From positions 1 through 44,364 of the forward strand of contig JBFLWK010000014.1 in NCBI GenBank assembly GCA_040757695.1: a DNA stretch of 44,364 nucleotides, in the 5' to 3' direction. The notes below the pieces were generated by a model. The model was not told the origin of the DNA, searched no databases, and was given only the letters and a program-made list of their open reading frames with translations. The position numbers were made by a program, and so were the translations under genes. Source of the stretch: Elusimicrobiota bacterium. Its GTDB lineage: Bacteria > Elusimicrobiota > UBA8919. Position 1 is the stretch's first letter, and every line of letters starts with the position of its first letter. This document shows, in pieces, positions 6,712-16,381 of the stretch.

Positions 6712-8612
6712 GCAATAAAGAAAAAAGCATTGATTTGGCAACAACAGAAATGCTTGATATTGCGTGTAAAAAAAATATAGCAACCGCATTTGACAGATAC
6801 GAGATGATAGAGCCGGAATGCGGATTCGGTCAATTAGGTATTTGCTGCAGGAACTGCGTAATGGGACCCTGTCGGATTGACCCATTTGGTGAAGGTGCAA
6901 AAGAGGGGATATGTGGTGCTACCGCCGATATTATCGCGGCAAGAAATCTTGTCAGAATGATTGCTGCAGGTGCCGCCGCACATTCAGACCATGGCAGAGA
7001 TATAGCACATACTCTACTTGCGACTTCGGAAGGAAAAACAAAAGGTTATGAAATCAAGGGGAAGCAAAAATTATTTAATTTAGCAAAAGAACTCAATATA
7101 AAAACGGAAAACAGAAAAATAGAAGAAATCGCTCATGATGTTGCCGAAAAATGTTTCGCTGAATTCGGGCAGCAGCATGGCGAATTACAATTTACTAAAC
7201 GAGCACCCAAAAAACGACAGGAGATCTGGAAAAAAAATAAATTTATGCCGCGTGGTATTGATAGAGAGATTGTTGAAATAATGCATAGAACACATATCGG
7301 CGTTGATAATGACTACGAAAACCTAATTCAACAAGGCATTCGTGCTTCACTCGGAGACGGTTGGGGCGGTTCAATGGTAGCGACCGATTTGTCAGATGTA
7401 ATTTTTGGAAACCCAACGCCTGTTCGTTCAATTGCCAATCTCGGTGTTCTAAAAGAGAATGAGGTGAACCTGATTGTTCACGGACACGAGCCGACACTTT
7501 CAGATGTAATTGTTACAGCAGCACAGGATAAAGAACTGCTGGATTTAGCAAAAAGTTACGGTGCCAATGGTATAACACTTGCTGGAATCTGTTGCACGGC
7601 AAATGAGATTCTAATGAGACACGGAATTCCACTTGCAGGAAATTTTTTGCAGCAGGAACTGGCTGTAATCACCGGTGCGGTTGATTTGATGCTTGTGGAT
7701 GTTCAGTGCATTATGCCCGCTCTCGGAAATCTCTGTCAGTGTTTTCATACAAAATTTGTCTCAACCTCACCGAAGGCGAAATTTCCATTTGCAGAACATG
7801 TTGAATTTTCAGAAGAAGAAGCACTGCCTATAGCAAAAAAAATTGTCCGAATGGCAGTTGAGAATTACAAAAACAGAAAGAAGGAATTTGTAAAAATCCC
7901 AAATGAAAAAATGGATTTGGTAGCAGGGTTTACCGCTGAATATGTTTATAAAATGCTTGGTGGAAAATATAGAGCAACCTACAGACCGCTTAATGATGCG
8001 ATAATTTCAGGACGGTTGCGAGGTGCAGTTGGAATAGTTGGTTGTAATAATCCAAAAATAAAACACGACTGGGCACATGTAACACTTGCAAAGGAACTTA
8101 TAAAAAAGGATGTACTTGTCGTCGTAACCGGTTGTTCCGCGATTGCTGATGCAAAGGCAGGACTTTTGGTACCGGAGGCTGCAAAAAAATATGCAGGGAA
8201 AGGACTGCAAGAAATTTGTGAAGCGGTAGGCATCCCACCTGTTTTACACTTGGGAAGTTGTGTTGATTGTTCAAGAATTTTAACTGTGCTTGCCAATACT
8301 GTTTTAGAAGGCGGGTTGGGAGAAGATATTTCGGATTTGCCTGTTGCTGGTGCTGCGCCTGAATGGATGTCTGAAAAAGCAGTCAGTATTGCCTTTTATG
8401 TCGCTGCTTCGGGAGTTTATACTGTTTTAGGACTCCCGTTTCCTGTTCTTGGAGGTAAAAAACTTACAGAACTTTTGACAAAAAATCTGGAAAATATCGT
8501 CGGTGCAAATTTTGCATTTGAGCCCGACCCATTAAAAGCAGCTGAGTTAATCGTCAATCATCTGAACAAAAAACGCGAAGCACTTAAACTCAAACCAATA
8601 ATGTATGAATAA
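6708..8612 (+). CDS. cooS: anaerobic carbon-monoxide dehydrogenase, catalytic subunit
   Basis: This 634-residue homodimeric Ni-Fe enzyme interconverts CO + H2O with CO2 + 2 e-. The N-terminal cysteines at residues 38, 46, 47, 50, 55 and 69 match the D- and B-cluster spacing of Carboxydothermus CooS. C-cluster ligands are visible in GHEPTLSDVI (His), AGICCTANEI, VDVQCIMPAL, GIVGCNNPK, VVTGCSAIAD and LGSCVDCSRI. All key residues are present and the length is typical. The start overlaps cooC and has an AGGCAGGGA Shine-Dalgarno sequence. It is the CooS type, not the AcsA subunit by neighbourhood, yet acsB lies 5.5 kb downstream on the same strand. It may therefore supply CO to acetyl-CoA synthase. 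Confidence 0.96.
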   Translation: MSNKEKSIDLATTEMLDIACKKNIATAFDRYEMIEPECGFGQLGICCRNCVMGPCRIDPFGEGAKEGICGATADIIAARNLVRMIAAGAAAHSDHGRDIAHTLLATSEGKTKGYEIKGKQKLFNLAKELNIKTENRKIEEIAHDVAEKCFAEFGQQHGELQFTKRAPKKRQEIWKKNKFMPRGIDREIVEIMHRTHIGVDNDYENLIQQGIRASLGDGWGGSMVATDLSDVIFGNPTPVRSIANLGVLKENEVNLIVHGHEPTLSDVIVTAAQDKELLDLAKSYGANGITLAGICCTANEILMRHGIPLAGNFLQQELAVITGAVDLMLVDVQCIMPALGNLCQCFHTKFVSTSPKAKFPFAEHVEFSEEEALPIAKKIVRMAVENYKNRKKEFVKIPNEKMDLVAGFTAEYVYKMLGGKYRATYRPLNDAIISGRLRGAVGIVGCNNPKIKHDWAHVTLAKELIKKDVLVVVTGCSAIADAKAGLLVPEAAKKYAGKGLQEICEAVGIPPVLHLGSCVDCSRILTVLANTVLEGGLGEDISDLPVAGAAPEWMSEKAVSIAFYVAASGVYTVLGLPFPVLGGKKLTELLTKNLENIVGANFAFEPDPLKAAELIVNHLNKKREALKLKPIMYE

Positions 8613-8648
8613 AAAACTTATGGAAAGATTATTTCAAGTGGAGAAAAA

Positions 8649-8809
8649 ATGGTAGAAGTTTTAACTCCGTTACAAAAAGAAATTCTTAAAAAATTCCTGA
8701 TGAAATAGAAAAATTACCAGTTACAATGTTAAAACCAGTAAATATAATTAAATTAAAAGAATTTTTTATAAATTCTGCAATGCAATTGATTGATAAAAGA
8801 ATAAAATAG
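8649..8809 (+). pseudogene. AbiEii/AbiGii-type nucleotidyltransferase toxin remnant
   Basis: MVEVLTPLQKEILKKF matches the start of AbiEii-family nucleotidyltransferase toxins. A frameshift follows, then PDEIEKLPVTMLKPVN and IIKLKEFFINSAMQL, which resemble the family's C-terminal end. The middle (around 150 residues, including the catalytic site) is deleted. The remnant occupies the gap between cooS and the ferredoxin gene and indicates past insertion of a defence/toxin gene into this operon. It is called from short motifs only. Confidence 0.45.
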
Positions 8810-8818
8810 GTAAAAGTT

Positions 8819-9349
8819 ATGAAGAAGATATATTGTGATATTTCAAAATGTCTTGGATGCAGAAGTTGCGAACTCGCCTGCGCAGTTGAGCACTCCAAAA
8901 CAAAAATTTTAGAGCGAGCAATTTACGAAACACCGTTACCAGAAAAACGTGTTTCTGTAGAACAGTTGTCTTTACCTTCTACCTTCTACCTTCTGCCTTC
9001 TACCGTTCCTTTACAGTGCCGTCATTGCGAAGATGCACCCTGTGTAAAAATTTGTCCTACAAAATCAATGGAGAAAATGGAGAATGGGATTGTTTTACAT
9101 CACGATGAGACCTGTATCGGTTGTAAATGGTGTATTATTGTCTGCCCATTTGGGATTCCAAAAACAAACAAGGCGGGTAAAACAATAATAAAATGTGACC
9201 TGTGTATTGAACGACTGAAAAATAATGAATCTCCTATATGCGTTTCTGCTTGTCCAACAAAAGCGCTTAAATTCAAAGAAGCAGAAGAAATTGCACAAGA
9301 GAAGAAGAAAAAGTTTTTAGTTGAGTTTGTTTTTTCTACGAAACTTTAG
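8819..9349 (+). CDS. four-cluster ferredoxin (CooF/HycB-like) with repeat insertion
   Basis: This 176-residue electron carrier has four [4Fe-4S] motifs: CLGCRSCELAC, CRHCEDAPCVKICP, CIGCKWCIIVCP and CDLCIERLKNNESPICVSACP. It is the expected electron partner of CooS and can pass electrons to the diaphorase encoded next. It is longer than the usual 140-160 residues because a 7-bp tandem array (8974-9004) is inserted in frame. That array encodes LPSTFYLLPSTV between the first two clusters, immediately before CRHC. The cysteine pattern is intact, so the protein is probably functional. Confidence 0.88.
   Translation: MKKIYCDISKCLGCRSCELACAVEHSKTKILERAIYETPLPEKRVSVEQLSLPSTFYLLPSTVPLQCRHCEDAPCVKICPTKSMEKMENGIVLHHDETCIGCKWCIIVCPFGIPKTNKAGKTIIKCDLCIERLKNNESPICVSACPTKALKFKEAEEIAQEKKKKFLVEFVFSTKL
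8974..9004. repeat. 7-bp array (ACCTTCT)n inside ferredoxin gene
   Basis: ACCTTCT x3, GCCTTCT and a partial ACC lie back to back, adding residues to the ferredoxin without breaking the frame. Confidence 0.85.
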
Positions 9350-9448
9350 TTTCGGTTCCCAGCAGAGGCGGATCCCTGCCTGTAGCAAGGAAGCTCCTTT
9401 GGCGGAAAAACTAGCAAAACCGATGCTAAAGCATCATAGAATAATTGT

Positions 9449-9892
9449 ATGAGTATACAAAAATTGATTAAGAAATACGAAAAAACAGAAGAGAATGTTT
9501 TAGGTATCCTTGAAGATTTACAACAGGAATTCAATTATCTATCCGAAGAGCATCTGCGACTTATATCAGAAAAGTTTAAAGTTCCATTAAGTAGAATCTA
9601 TTCTTTAGCAACTTTTTATAAAGCGTTTTCACTTAAGCCAAAAGGGAAACATATTATACTTGTATGTTTAGGAACCGCATGTCATGTTCGTGGTGGACCC
9701 AAAATTGTTGAAACGGCTAGTCGTCTGCTAGGTATTCAACCCGGTGAAACAACTGCTGACAAACTATTCACTTTGGAAACCGTCAACTGTCTCGGTGCTT
9801 GTGCGTTAGGACCGTTAATGGTTATAGACGGCAAATACTATGGTAAAATGTCATCTGCAAAAGTAAACAAAATAATTGAGAGTTACAAATGA
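9449..9892 (+). CDS. NuoE/HydC-like [2Fe-2S] subunit
   Basis: This 147-residue thioredoxin-fold [2Fe-2S] subunit belongs to NADH-dependent diaphorases (NuoE, HoxE, HydC). Two helices at the N-terminus are followed by the ligands VCLGTACHVRG and NCLGACALGP, the standard C-x4-C plus C-x3-C pattern. Length is normal for NuoE. There is no clear Shine-Dalgarno sequence before the ATG. It follows the four-cluster ferredoxin and precedes the NuoF-like gene, which together form the flavin module that exchanges electrons with NAD(P)H. Confidence 0.9.
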   Translation: MSIQKLIKKYEKTEENVLGILEDLQQEFNYLSEEHLRLISEKFKVPLSRIYSLATFYKAFSLKPKGKHIILVCLGTACHVRGGPKIVETASRLLGIQPGETTADKLFTLETVNCLGACALGPLMVIDGKYYGKMSSAKVNKIIESYK

Positions 9893-10010
9893 AGCACAAA
9901 TGGAATAAGTTTTCAAGATGATGAAAGAGAAAGTACTGGATTGGGAAGAGGCAATGCTTTTTAAAACTTTTATGTATTTGAAAAAATAAGTTAAAAAGGG
10001 CATCAACTTT
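9893..10010. other. short gap without a supported gene
   Basis: The 118 bp between the NuoE-like and NuoF-like genes contain no convincing ORF. In some HydABC-type operons a small ATPase gene sits here. A short open stretch is visible but is too short to assign. Confidence 0.4.
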
Positions 10011-11942
10011 ATGAAAATAAATTCAGTTGATGAATTAGAAAAATTAAGAAGTGAAATTGTCACACAACGAAACCCAGAGCAAACTGTAATAAGTATTGGA
10101 AATGGTACTTGCTGTAGGGCGGTTGGCTCAGAAAGTGTTGCTGATACTTTTATAGAGGAAATTAAGAAAAGAAATTTAAAAGATAAATTTATTTTACAAC
10201 TTACAGGCTGCCAAGGATTTAGTGAACAGGACCCTGTAGTAGTGATTTATCCAAAGAAAATTTTTTATCACCAAGTAAAACCAGAAGATGTTACTGAAAT
10301 ATTAGATTCTATTGTGGCAGGTAAGATAGTTAATAGACTTTTATATGAAAACTTTATGTACGAAGCAGAAATCCCGTTCTTCAGGATGCAAAAACGATTT
10401 CTTACTAGTAGTTTTGGTAAAATAAATCCATTGAGTATATCAGATTATATTTCTATTAGTGGATATTCAGCATTAGCAAAAGCACTACAAATGAATCCGG
10501 AAGAAATTATTGATGAAATAAAAAAATCCGGTCTGCGTGGTCGTGGTGGTGCCGGCTTTCCGACGGGTAGAAAATGGTCTGCCTGCCGTCAGTCCAATCC
10601 AACAACTAACAACCAACAACTAACAACTAAGTATATCATCTGCAATGCTGATGAAGGTGACCCGGGTGCATTTATGGACCGCTCACTCTTAGAAAGTAAT
10701 CCACATTCTGTTATTGAAGGAATGATTATTGGTGCATATGCGATTGGTGGTTTAGGTAGCCGATCCTTCAGCCCCGCCGAGCATGAAGCCCATAAAGGGC
10801 TGAATGCTCGGCTACAAGGGGCTTCAGGGTCGGTTGAAATTCAAGGTTATATTTATGTTCGTAATGAATATCCATTAGCAGTGAAACATTTACAAATTGC
10901 ACTTACACAGGCAAAAGAATATGGATTTTTAGGTGCGAATATTTTGGGAACTGAGTTTTCATTTGATATAAAAATAATTCGTGGTGGTGGTGCATTTGTA
11001 TGTGGTGAGTCATCTGCATTAAGAGCATCTATTGAAGGTAAAATAGGTGAACCATCAGTAAAATATGTTCATGCAACAGATAAAGGACTCTACGACAGAC
11101 CTACAGTTTTGAATAATGTAAAAACATGGGCGTCTGTGCCTTTAATAGTCAATAATGGCGCTGAATGGTTTTCATCAATCGGTACAGAAAAATCCAAAGG
11201 GACAATGATATTTTCGCTTGTCGGAAAAATCAACAATACAGGGCTTGTAGAAGTGCCCATGGGTATAAAACTTCGGCAGTTGATTTACGATATTGGCGGT
11301 GGAATTCCAAATAACAAAAAATTCAAAGCAGTTCAAACAGGTGGTCCTTCAGGTGGCTGTATTCCAGAGAGTTTATTAGACCTACCAGTTGATTACGAAG
11401 CACTAACAGAAGCAGGTTCTATGATGGGTTCTGGTGGGATGATAGTTATGGATGAAGATACCTGTATGGTAGAAGTAGCGCGATATTTCTTAGCATTCAC
11501 TCAGGATGAGTCCTGTGGGAAATGCACTCCCTGCCGTGAAGGAACGAAAATTATGTTAGATATCCTAACTCGTATCACACAAGGAAAAGGTTCACAAGGT
11601 GATATTGAACTGCTTGAAGAGGTTGGTCAGATGGTCAAAGATACTGCATTGTGTGCGCTTGGTAATAGTGCGCCTAATCCTGTATTAACTACAATAAGAT
11701 ATTTTAGAAATGAATACGAGGCACATATAAAAGAAAAAAAATGTCCAGCAAAGCAATGTAAATCACTTATTACATATAGCATACTGGAAAAATGTAATGG
11801 CTGCCATGTGTGTTTTAAGAACTGTCCACAAGAGGCGATTTCTGGTGAGCCCAAAAAACTGCATACAATAAATCAGGATAAATGTATCAAATGTGGTATC
11901 TGCTTTGATCTCTGTAAATTTGCTGCTATAGAAATTCAATGA
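10011..11942 (+). CDS. NuoF/HydB-like NADH-binding flavoprotein subunit with two repeat insertions
   Basis: This 643-residue FMN and NAD(H)-binding diaphorase subunit belongs to the HydB/HndC class. Residues 1-110 form a thioredoxin-like [2Fe-2S] domain (GNGTCCRAVGSE, TGCQGF). GLRGRGGAGFPTG (about 172-184) and CNADEGDPGAFMDRS bind FMN, and RGGGAFVCGESSAL binds NADH. SCGKCTPCREGT (about 500) and a later Cys ligate [4Fe-4S]. Residues 590-643 carry two ferredoxin clusters (CNGCHVCFKNCP, CIKCGICFDLC). Two stretches absent from homologues interrupt the core. One is a heptamer array encoding NPTTNNQQLTTK before YIICNADEGDPG. The other is a palindromic element encoding about 27 residues between AYAIGG and GYIYVRNEYPLA. 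The catalytic motifs remain in frame. Confidence 0.92.
   Translation: MKINSVDELEKLRSEIVTQRNPEQTVISIGNGTCCRAVGSESVADTFIEEIKKRNLKDKFILQLTGCQGFSEQDPVVVIYPKKIFYHQVKPEDVTEILDSIVAGKIVNRLLYENFMYEAEIPFFRMQKRFLTSSFGKINPLSISDYISISGYSALAKALQMNPEEIIDEIKKSGLRGRGGAGFPTGRKWSACRQSNPTTNNQQLTTKYIICNADEGDPGAFMDRSLLESNPHSVIEGMIIGAYAIGGLGSRSFSPAEHEAHKGLNARLQGASGSVEIQGYIYVRNEYPLAVKHLQIALTQAKEYGFLGANILGTEFSFDIKIIRGGGAFVCGESSALRASIEGKIGEPSVKYVHATDKGLYDRPTVLNNVKTWASVPLIVNNGAEWFSSIGTEKSKGTMIFSLVGKINNTGLVEVPMGIKLRQLIYDIGGGIPNNKKFKAVQTGGPSGGCIPESLLDLPVDYEALTEAGSMMGSGGMIVMDEDTCMVEVARYFLAFTQDESCGKCTPCREGTKIMLDILTRITQGKGSQGDIELLEEVGQMVKDTALCALGNSAPNPVLTTIRYFRNEYEAHIKEKKCPAKQCKSLITYSILEKCNGCHVCFKNCPQEAISGEPKKLHTINQDKCIKCGICFDLCKFAAIEIQ
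10601..10629. repeat. 7-bp array (AACAACT)n inside the nuoF-like gene
   Basis: AACAACT, AACAACC, AACAACT, AACAACT, then AAG. The array splits the conserved region between GRKW and YIICNADEGDPG without a frameshift. Confidence 0.85.
10760..10833. repeat. 74-bp palindromic element inserted in frame in the nuoF-like gene
   Basis: Nested inverted repeats are visible. The inner perfect pair is GCCGAGCAT (10776-10784)/ATGCTCGGC (10804-10812), with AGCCC/GGGCT inside. The outer imperfect arms are CCGATCCTTCAGCCCC and GGGGCTTCAGGGTCGG. It is GC-rich compared with its surroundings. It encodes an extra peptide in a position where NuoF homologues run directly from AYAIGA into (N)KGYIYVR. Confidence 0.8.
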
Positions 11943-11957
11943 TCAAGAGGGGAAACT

Positions 11958-12373
11958 ATGGGTAAAGTTATTGTTAAAACGAAACTCTGGAATTTTTGTG
12001 ATGAGGTAGAAGTAAGAAAAGGGCTCCGCAAGCCTGAAGAGATAAGATCGGTTGAAGTTGATGCTTTAGTTGATACAGGTGCGACGATGGTAAGTTTACC
12101 AAAGAAATTAGTAGAAGCACTTGGGTTATTATTCTTACGTGAAACTACAGTTACTTATGCTGATGGTAGGAGAGAGAAAAAAAATGTTGCTACGGGTTTA
12201 AATATTGAAATTTTAGGTCGATTAGCATTGACTGATTGCCTTGTTGAAGAGCTAGAGACAAAAGTTTTAATTGGCCAAATCCCGCTTGAAGAAATGGATT
12301 TGATTGTAGATCCAAAAAATGGAGCAATTGGTCCTCGTCCTGAATCGCCAGATATGCCATTAATTGAAATGTT

Positions 12374-12377
<4 letters not shown>
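11958..12377 (+). CDS. retropepsin-like clan AA aspartic protease
   Basis: This 139-residue protein of the bacterial clan AA aspartic protease group (retropepsin-like) has the catalytic motif LVDTGATMVSLP at residues 36-47 and a second region LIGQIPLEEMDLIVDP. It ends with the GAIGPRPESPD signature typical of the TIGR03698-type family. A single catalytic Asp per chain implies a homodimer. There is a good GAGGGG Shine-Dalgarno sequence, and its stop overlaps the start of the HoxU-like gene (ATGA). Lying between two diaphorase subunit genes, it could act in maturation of the complex. That role is inference, and the family is often found beside toxin-antitoxin or unrelated genes. Confidence 0.8.
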
Positions 12378-13136
<759 letters not shown>

Positions 13137-13153
<17 letters not shown>

Positions 13154-14012
13154 AAAAATTGATTATTCACTGAAACTCTGCCGAGAGGTTTTAGGACTTC
13201 CAGCATTCCATTTCGGGTATTTTGATGAAACGCGGAACAGACGCGAAACGACACACGGAACAGACACGGAACTAACTATTGATGATTTGAAACAGGCACA
13301 GTTAAAATATACTGAAAAACTGTTAAATTATATTCCTGAAAATGTAGAAACAATTCTTGATGTCGGTTGCGGAACAGGGATTTCAACAGAGATGCTTATT
13401 TCAAAAGGGCTTAATGTTGAATGTTTAAGCCCTGACCTGTATAATCAACAAATAATTACTGAAAAGTTTAAAGATGCAGTTAAATTTCATCTTATAAAGT
13501 TTGAAGAGTTTTCTACTGATAAAAAATATAACCTTGTACTAATGAGTGAAAGTTCACAGTATATATCGCTGAAAATACTTTTTTACAAATGTAAAGAAAC
13601 TTTAACTAAAAACGGCTATATTCTACTATCTGACTATTTCAGAAAAGAGCCAACCAGCTATTACAGAAACTGCGCTGTTTTATCGGAATTTCTTGAAGAA
13701 GCAGAAAAAAATAATTTCAAAATTTTGAAATCAGAAGATATTACTGAAAATATTCTGCCGACACTTTCACTGGGAAATTATTACTATCAACATTATGCGA
13801 TTCCAATACTGGAATCGCTGATTTCATTAGCAAATGACGAACTCCCAAAAACAACTAAAATTATAAAAGTTCTGTTTAAACAAAAAATTTATAAACAGAA
13901 AAAACGGATATACGAAAAATATCCAGAAATGCTGGATACTGAACAATTCAGAAAGAACCTGAAATATATGATATACCTGTTCCGGAAAGGACGAGAAACA
14001 AACGCGGAATGA
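13137..14012 (+). CDS. class I SAM-dependent methyltransferase
   Basis: This 291-residue protein has a Rossmann-fold methyltransferase core: motif I ILDVGCGTGIST near residue 75 and motif II/III FSTDKKYNLVLMSESSQY. The substrate is not evident. It starts inside the end of the HoxU-like gene and precedes acsB. It does not resemble AcsE, the methyl-THF methyltransferase, which is a TIM barrel. An N-terminal stretch NRRETTHGTDTEL comes from the ACGGAACAGAC repeat family (about 13227-13270), and the gene's 3' end runs into another copy. Lys/Glu-rich C-terminus. Confidence 0.8.
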
Positions 14013-14100
14013 AACGCGGAACAGACGCTAAATGTTCTGCGTCAGTTTTGCGGGTTCTTCAAAGTTTAGCGTTAGTTTGGCGATTTTCAGGAGGGAAATA

Positions 14101-16278
14101 ATGTCAAAAATTGTTGCTACCGCTGCTATAAAAGGCGCAAAAAAATTTGTTCAAGAAGCAGAAGAATTTTTAAACAAAGCAATTTTAGAAAAAAGCGAAT
14201 CACAGAAAGTAGAATTCCCGGATACCGCATACTATTTCCCAATGGCGTATGCATTATTGGGTTTAGAAGTAAAAACGCTTGGTGAGTTAAAACCGGTTTT
14301 GCAAGAAGCAAAATCGCTTTTGCATAATGAGCCAACAGAAACTATATGGCTGCCTTATTTAGGTGATGCGTTAGATTCCGGTATCGCAACATTACTTGCT
14401 GAAGAAATTATCGTCGGGCTACGATATCTTTACAAACAGGAACCGCAACAGGATTGTAACGGCTTTTTTTCAGATACAATTTTAAGGTCACTTGGTATCC
14501 AGCTTGTTGATGGCAGGATGCCCGGGTTTGCCGCAATTTTAGGCGCTGTGCCTGATAACAAAACTGCGGTTGAAATAGTAAGAGAACTTCAAAAAAGAAA
14601 TATTTTGATATTTGTTGGCTCGTCAACAAATGGACGCTCAATCATAGACCAGTTAAAAGAAGAAAAAGTTGAAATGGGCTGGGATAATTACATCGTTCCA
14701 TATGGTAGAGACACAGTTACAGGAATTTATCCGCTAAACTGGGCGATAAGAGCTGCATTAACATTTGGTGGCTTGAGAGCTGGTGAGCCGTTGAAATGCT
14801 TGAAATACTGTCAGAACAGGGTCTTCGCATTCGGTTTAGCACTCGGCACTGTTGATGACGAAAAATATGCTACTGGCGCAGGTGCAATCAATATGGGTTT
14901 TCCTGTAATTGCAGATACAGATATTCCTGAAATTCTACCGACGGGCATCTGTACTTACGAGCATCTTGTCAAAGAACTGGATTACAAAAAAATTGTGCCA
15001 CGCTGTATTGAGGTTCGTGGTGTAAAGGTAAAAGTTTCAGAGATACCAATCCCGGTTGCATATTCTGCAGCGTTTGAAGGTGAACGAGTAAGAAGAGAAC
15101 AGACATATATGGAAGCAGGTAGTAAATTCTCTACTGCGTTTGAATATGTGACAACAAAAAATTTGGACGAAATTGAGGATGGTAAATTTGAAATTATAGG
15201 TGTTGAAATTGACGATATAAAAGAAGATTCTGCAGTACCACTTGCGATTTATGTAGAAGTTGCCGGTAGAAAAATGCAGAAAGAGTTTGAATCAATTGTT
15301 GAACGCCAGATTCATACATATCTGAATGAAGCACAAGGTGTGATGCATACAGGTCAGAGGGATTTGCTCTGGCTTAGAATCTCCAAAGAGGCGAAATCAA
15401 AGGGCTTTAAGTTGAAACATCTTGGCACAATTATTCATGCTCGGATTCACGAGATATTCGGTACTATTATTGATAAGGTTCAAGTTAAAATTTATACAAA
15501 CCAAGAGGATGTAGAAAAACTGTTGCCAACTGCCCGTGAAGCGTATAAATTCCGCGATGAACGGATTGGTGCGATGACGGATGAATCGGTTGACACATTT
15601 TATTCCTGTACACTCTGTCAGTCGTTTGCACCAAATCATTTGTGTATTGTGAAACCGGAACGACTGGGCTTGTGCGGTGCGTATAACTGGCTTGATTGCA
15701 AGGCGTCGTTTGAAATAAATCCAACCGGACCTAATCAGCCGGTAAAAAAAGGTACGATGTTAGACGAAATAAGAGGCGAGTGGCAGGGCATCAATGACTG
15801 GGTAAAAATAAAATCAAACGGTCATTTAGAACGGTTTCACGGATATTCTATTATGACCTGCCCTGAAACCAGTTGCGGCTGTTTTGAATGTATAGGCGCA
15901 ATTGTTCCTGAGGCAAACGGATTTATGATTGTCAACCGCGAGTATTCGGGCATGACACCACTTGGTATGACATTTTCTACACTTGCTGGTTCAGTTGGTG
16001 GCGGCAACCAAACGCCTGGATTTATGGGTTTCGGTCGGCTCTATATCATATCAAAAAAGTTTATCAAAGCAGATGGCGGACTGAAAAGAATCGTATGGAT
16101 GCCGAAAGAGTTAAAAGAGGCGATTTCTGAAAAATTTAAAAAACGTGCTGAAGAAGAAAACATACCAATTTTTCTTGATAAAATCGCCGACGAAACTGTT
16201 GCAACTGATACCGAAAAACTTCTTGAGTTCTTGCAAAAAGTAAATCATCCTGCACTTACAATGGAACCACTGTTATAA
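14101..16278 (+). CDS. acsB: acetyl-CoA synthase (CO dehydrogenase/acetyl-CoA synthase subunit)
   Basis: This 726-residue enzyme assembles acetyl-CoA from CO, a corrinoid-bound methyl group and CoA. The A-cluster is complete: SCTLCQSFAPNHLC, then nine residues, then GLC (about residues 502-525), reproduces the C-x2-C-x8-C-x9-C spacing of Moorella ACS, and TSCGCFEC (about 590) supplies the CGC motif for nickel. Length matches bacterial AcsB, including the N-terminal CODH-interacting domain. I chose the ATG at 14101 because of the perfect CAGGAGGG Shine-Dalgarno sequence. An upstream in-frame start would translate repeat sequence. AcsC, AcsD and AcsE are not in the window. Confidence 0.95.
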   Translation: MSKIVATAAIKGAKKFVQEAEEFLNKAILEKSESQKVEFPDTAYYFPMAYALLGLEVKTLGELKPVLQEAKSLLHNEPTETIWLPYLGDALDSGIATLLAEEIIVGLRYLYKQEPQQDCNGFFSDTILRSLGIQLVDGRMPGFAAILGAVPDNKTAVEIVRELQKRNILIFVGSSTNGRSIIDQLKEEKVEMGWDNYIVPYGRDTVTGIYPLNWAIRAALTFGGLRAGEPLKCLKYCQNRVFAFGLALGTVDDEKYATGAGAINMGFPVIADTDIPEILPTGICTYEHLVKELDYKKIVPRCIEVRGVKVKVSEIPIPVAYSAAFEGERVRREQTYMEAGSKFSTAFEYVTTKNLDEIEDGKFEIIGVEIDDIKEDSAVPLAIYVEVAGRKMQKEFESIVERQIHTYLNEAQGVMHTGQRDLLWLRISKEAKSKGFKLKHLGTIIHARIHEIFGTIIDKVQVKIYTNQEDVEKLLPTAREAYKFRDERIGAMTDESVDTFYSCTLCQSFAPNHLCIVKPERLGLCGAYNWLDCKASFEINPTGPNQPVKKGTMLDEIRGEWQGINDWVKIKSNGHLERFHGYSIMTCPETSCGCFECIGAIVPEANGFMIVNREYSGMTPLGMTFSTLAGSVGGGNQTPGFMGFGRLYIISKKFIKADGGLKRIVWMPKELKEAISEKFKKRAEEENIPIFLDKIADETVATDTEKLLEFLQKVNHPALTMEPLL

Positions 16279-16289
16279 AAAGGCAATTA

Positions 16290-16372
16290 AAAATGTAAAA
16301 TGTAAAATTAAAAATTGTTGTGAAAAAAATAAAATCCCATAATTTTTCATTTTTAATTTTGAATTTTTAATT
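16290..16372. repeat. inverted pair of 7-bp arrays
   Basis: The copies AAAATGT, AAAATGT, AAAATTA, AAAATTG (16290-16317) are mirrored by TTTCATT, TTTAATT, TTGAATT, TTTAATT (16345-16372). The two arms could form a long AT hairpin between acsB and the next gene and may act as a terminator. Confidence 0.75.
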
Positions 16373-16381
16373 GATATTATT

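Noticed and set aside
9893-10010. Remnant of the small ATPase gene seen in HydABC-type operons
   Set aside because: Only about 15 residues vaguely resemble it, which is too little to support a call.
14032-14100. Upstream start for acsB adding about 22 residues
   Set aside because: The extra codons are repeat sequence, and the perfect Shine-Dalgarno sequence sits before the ATG at 14101.
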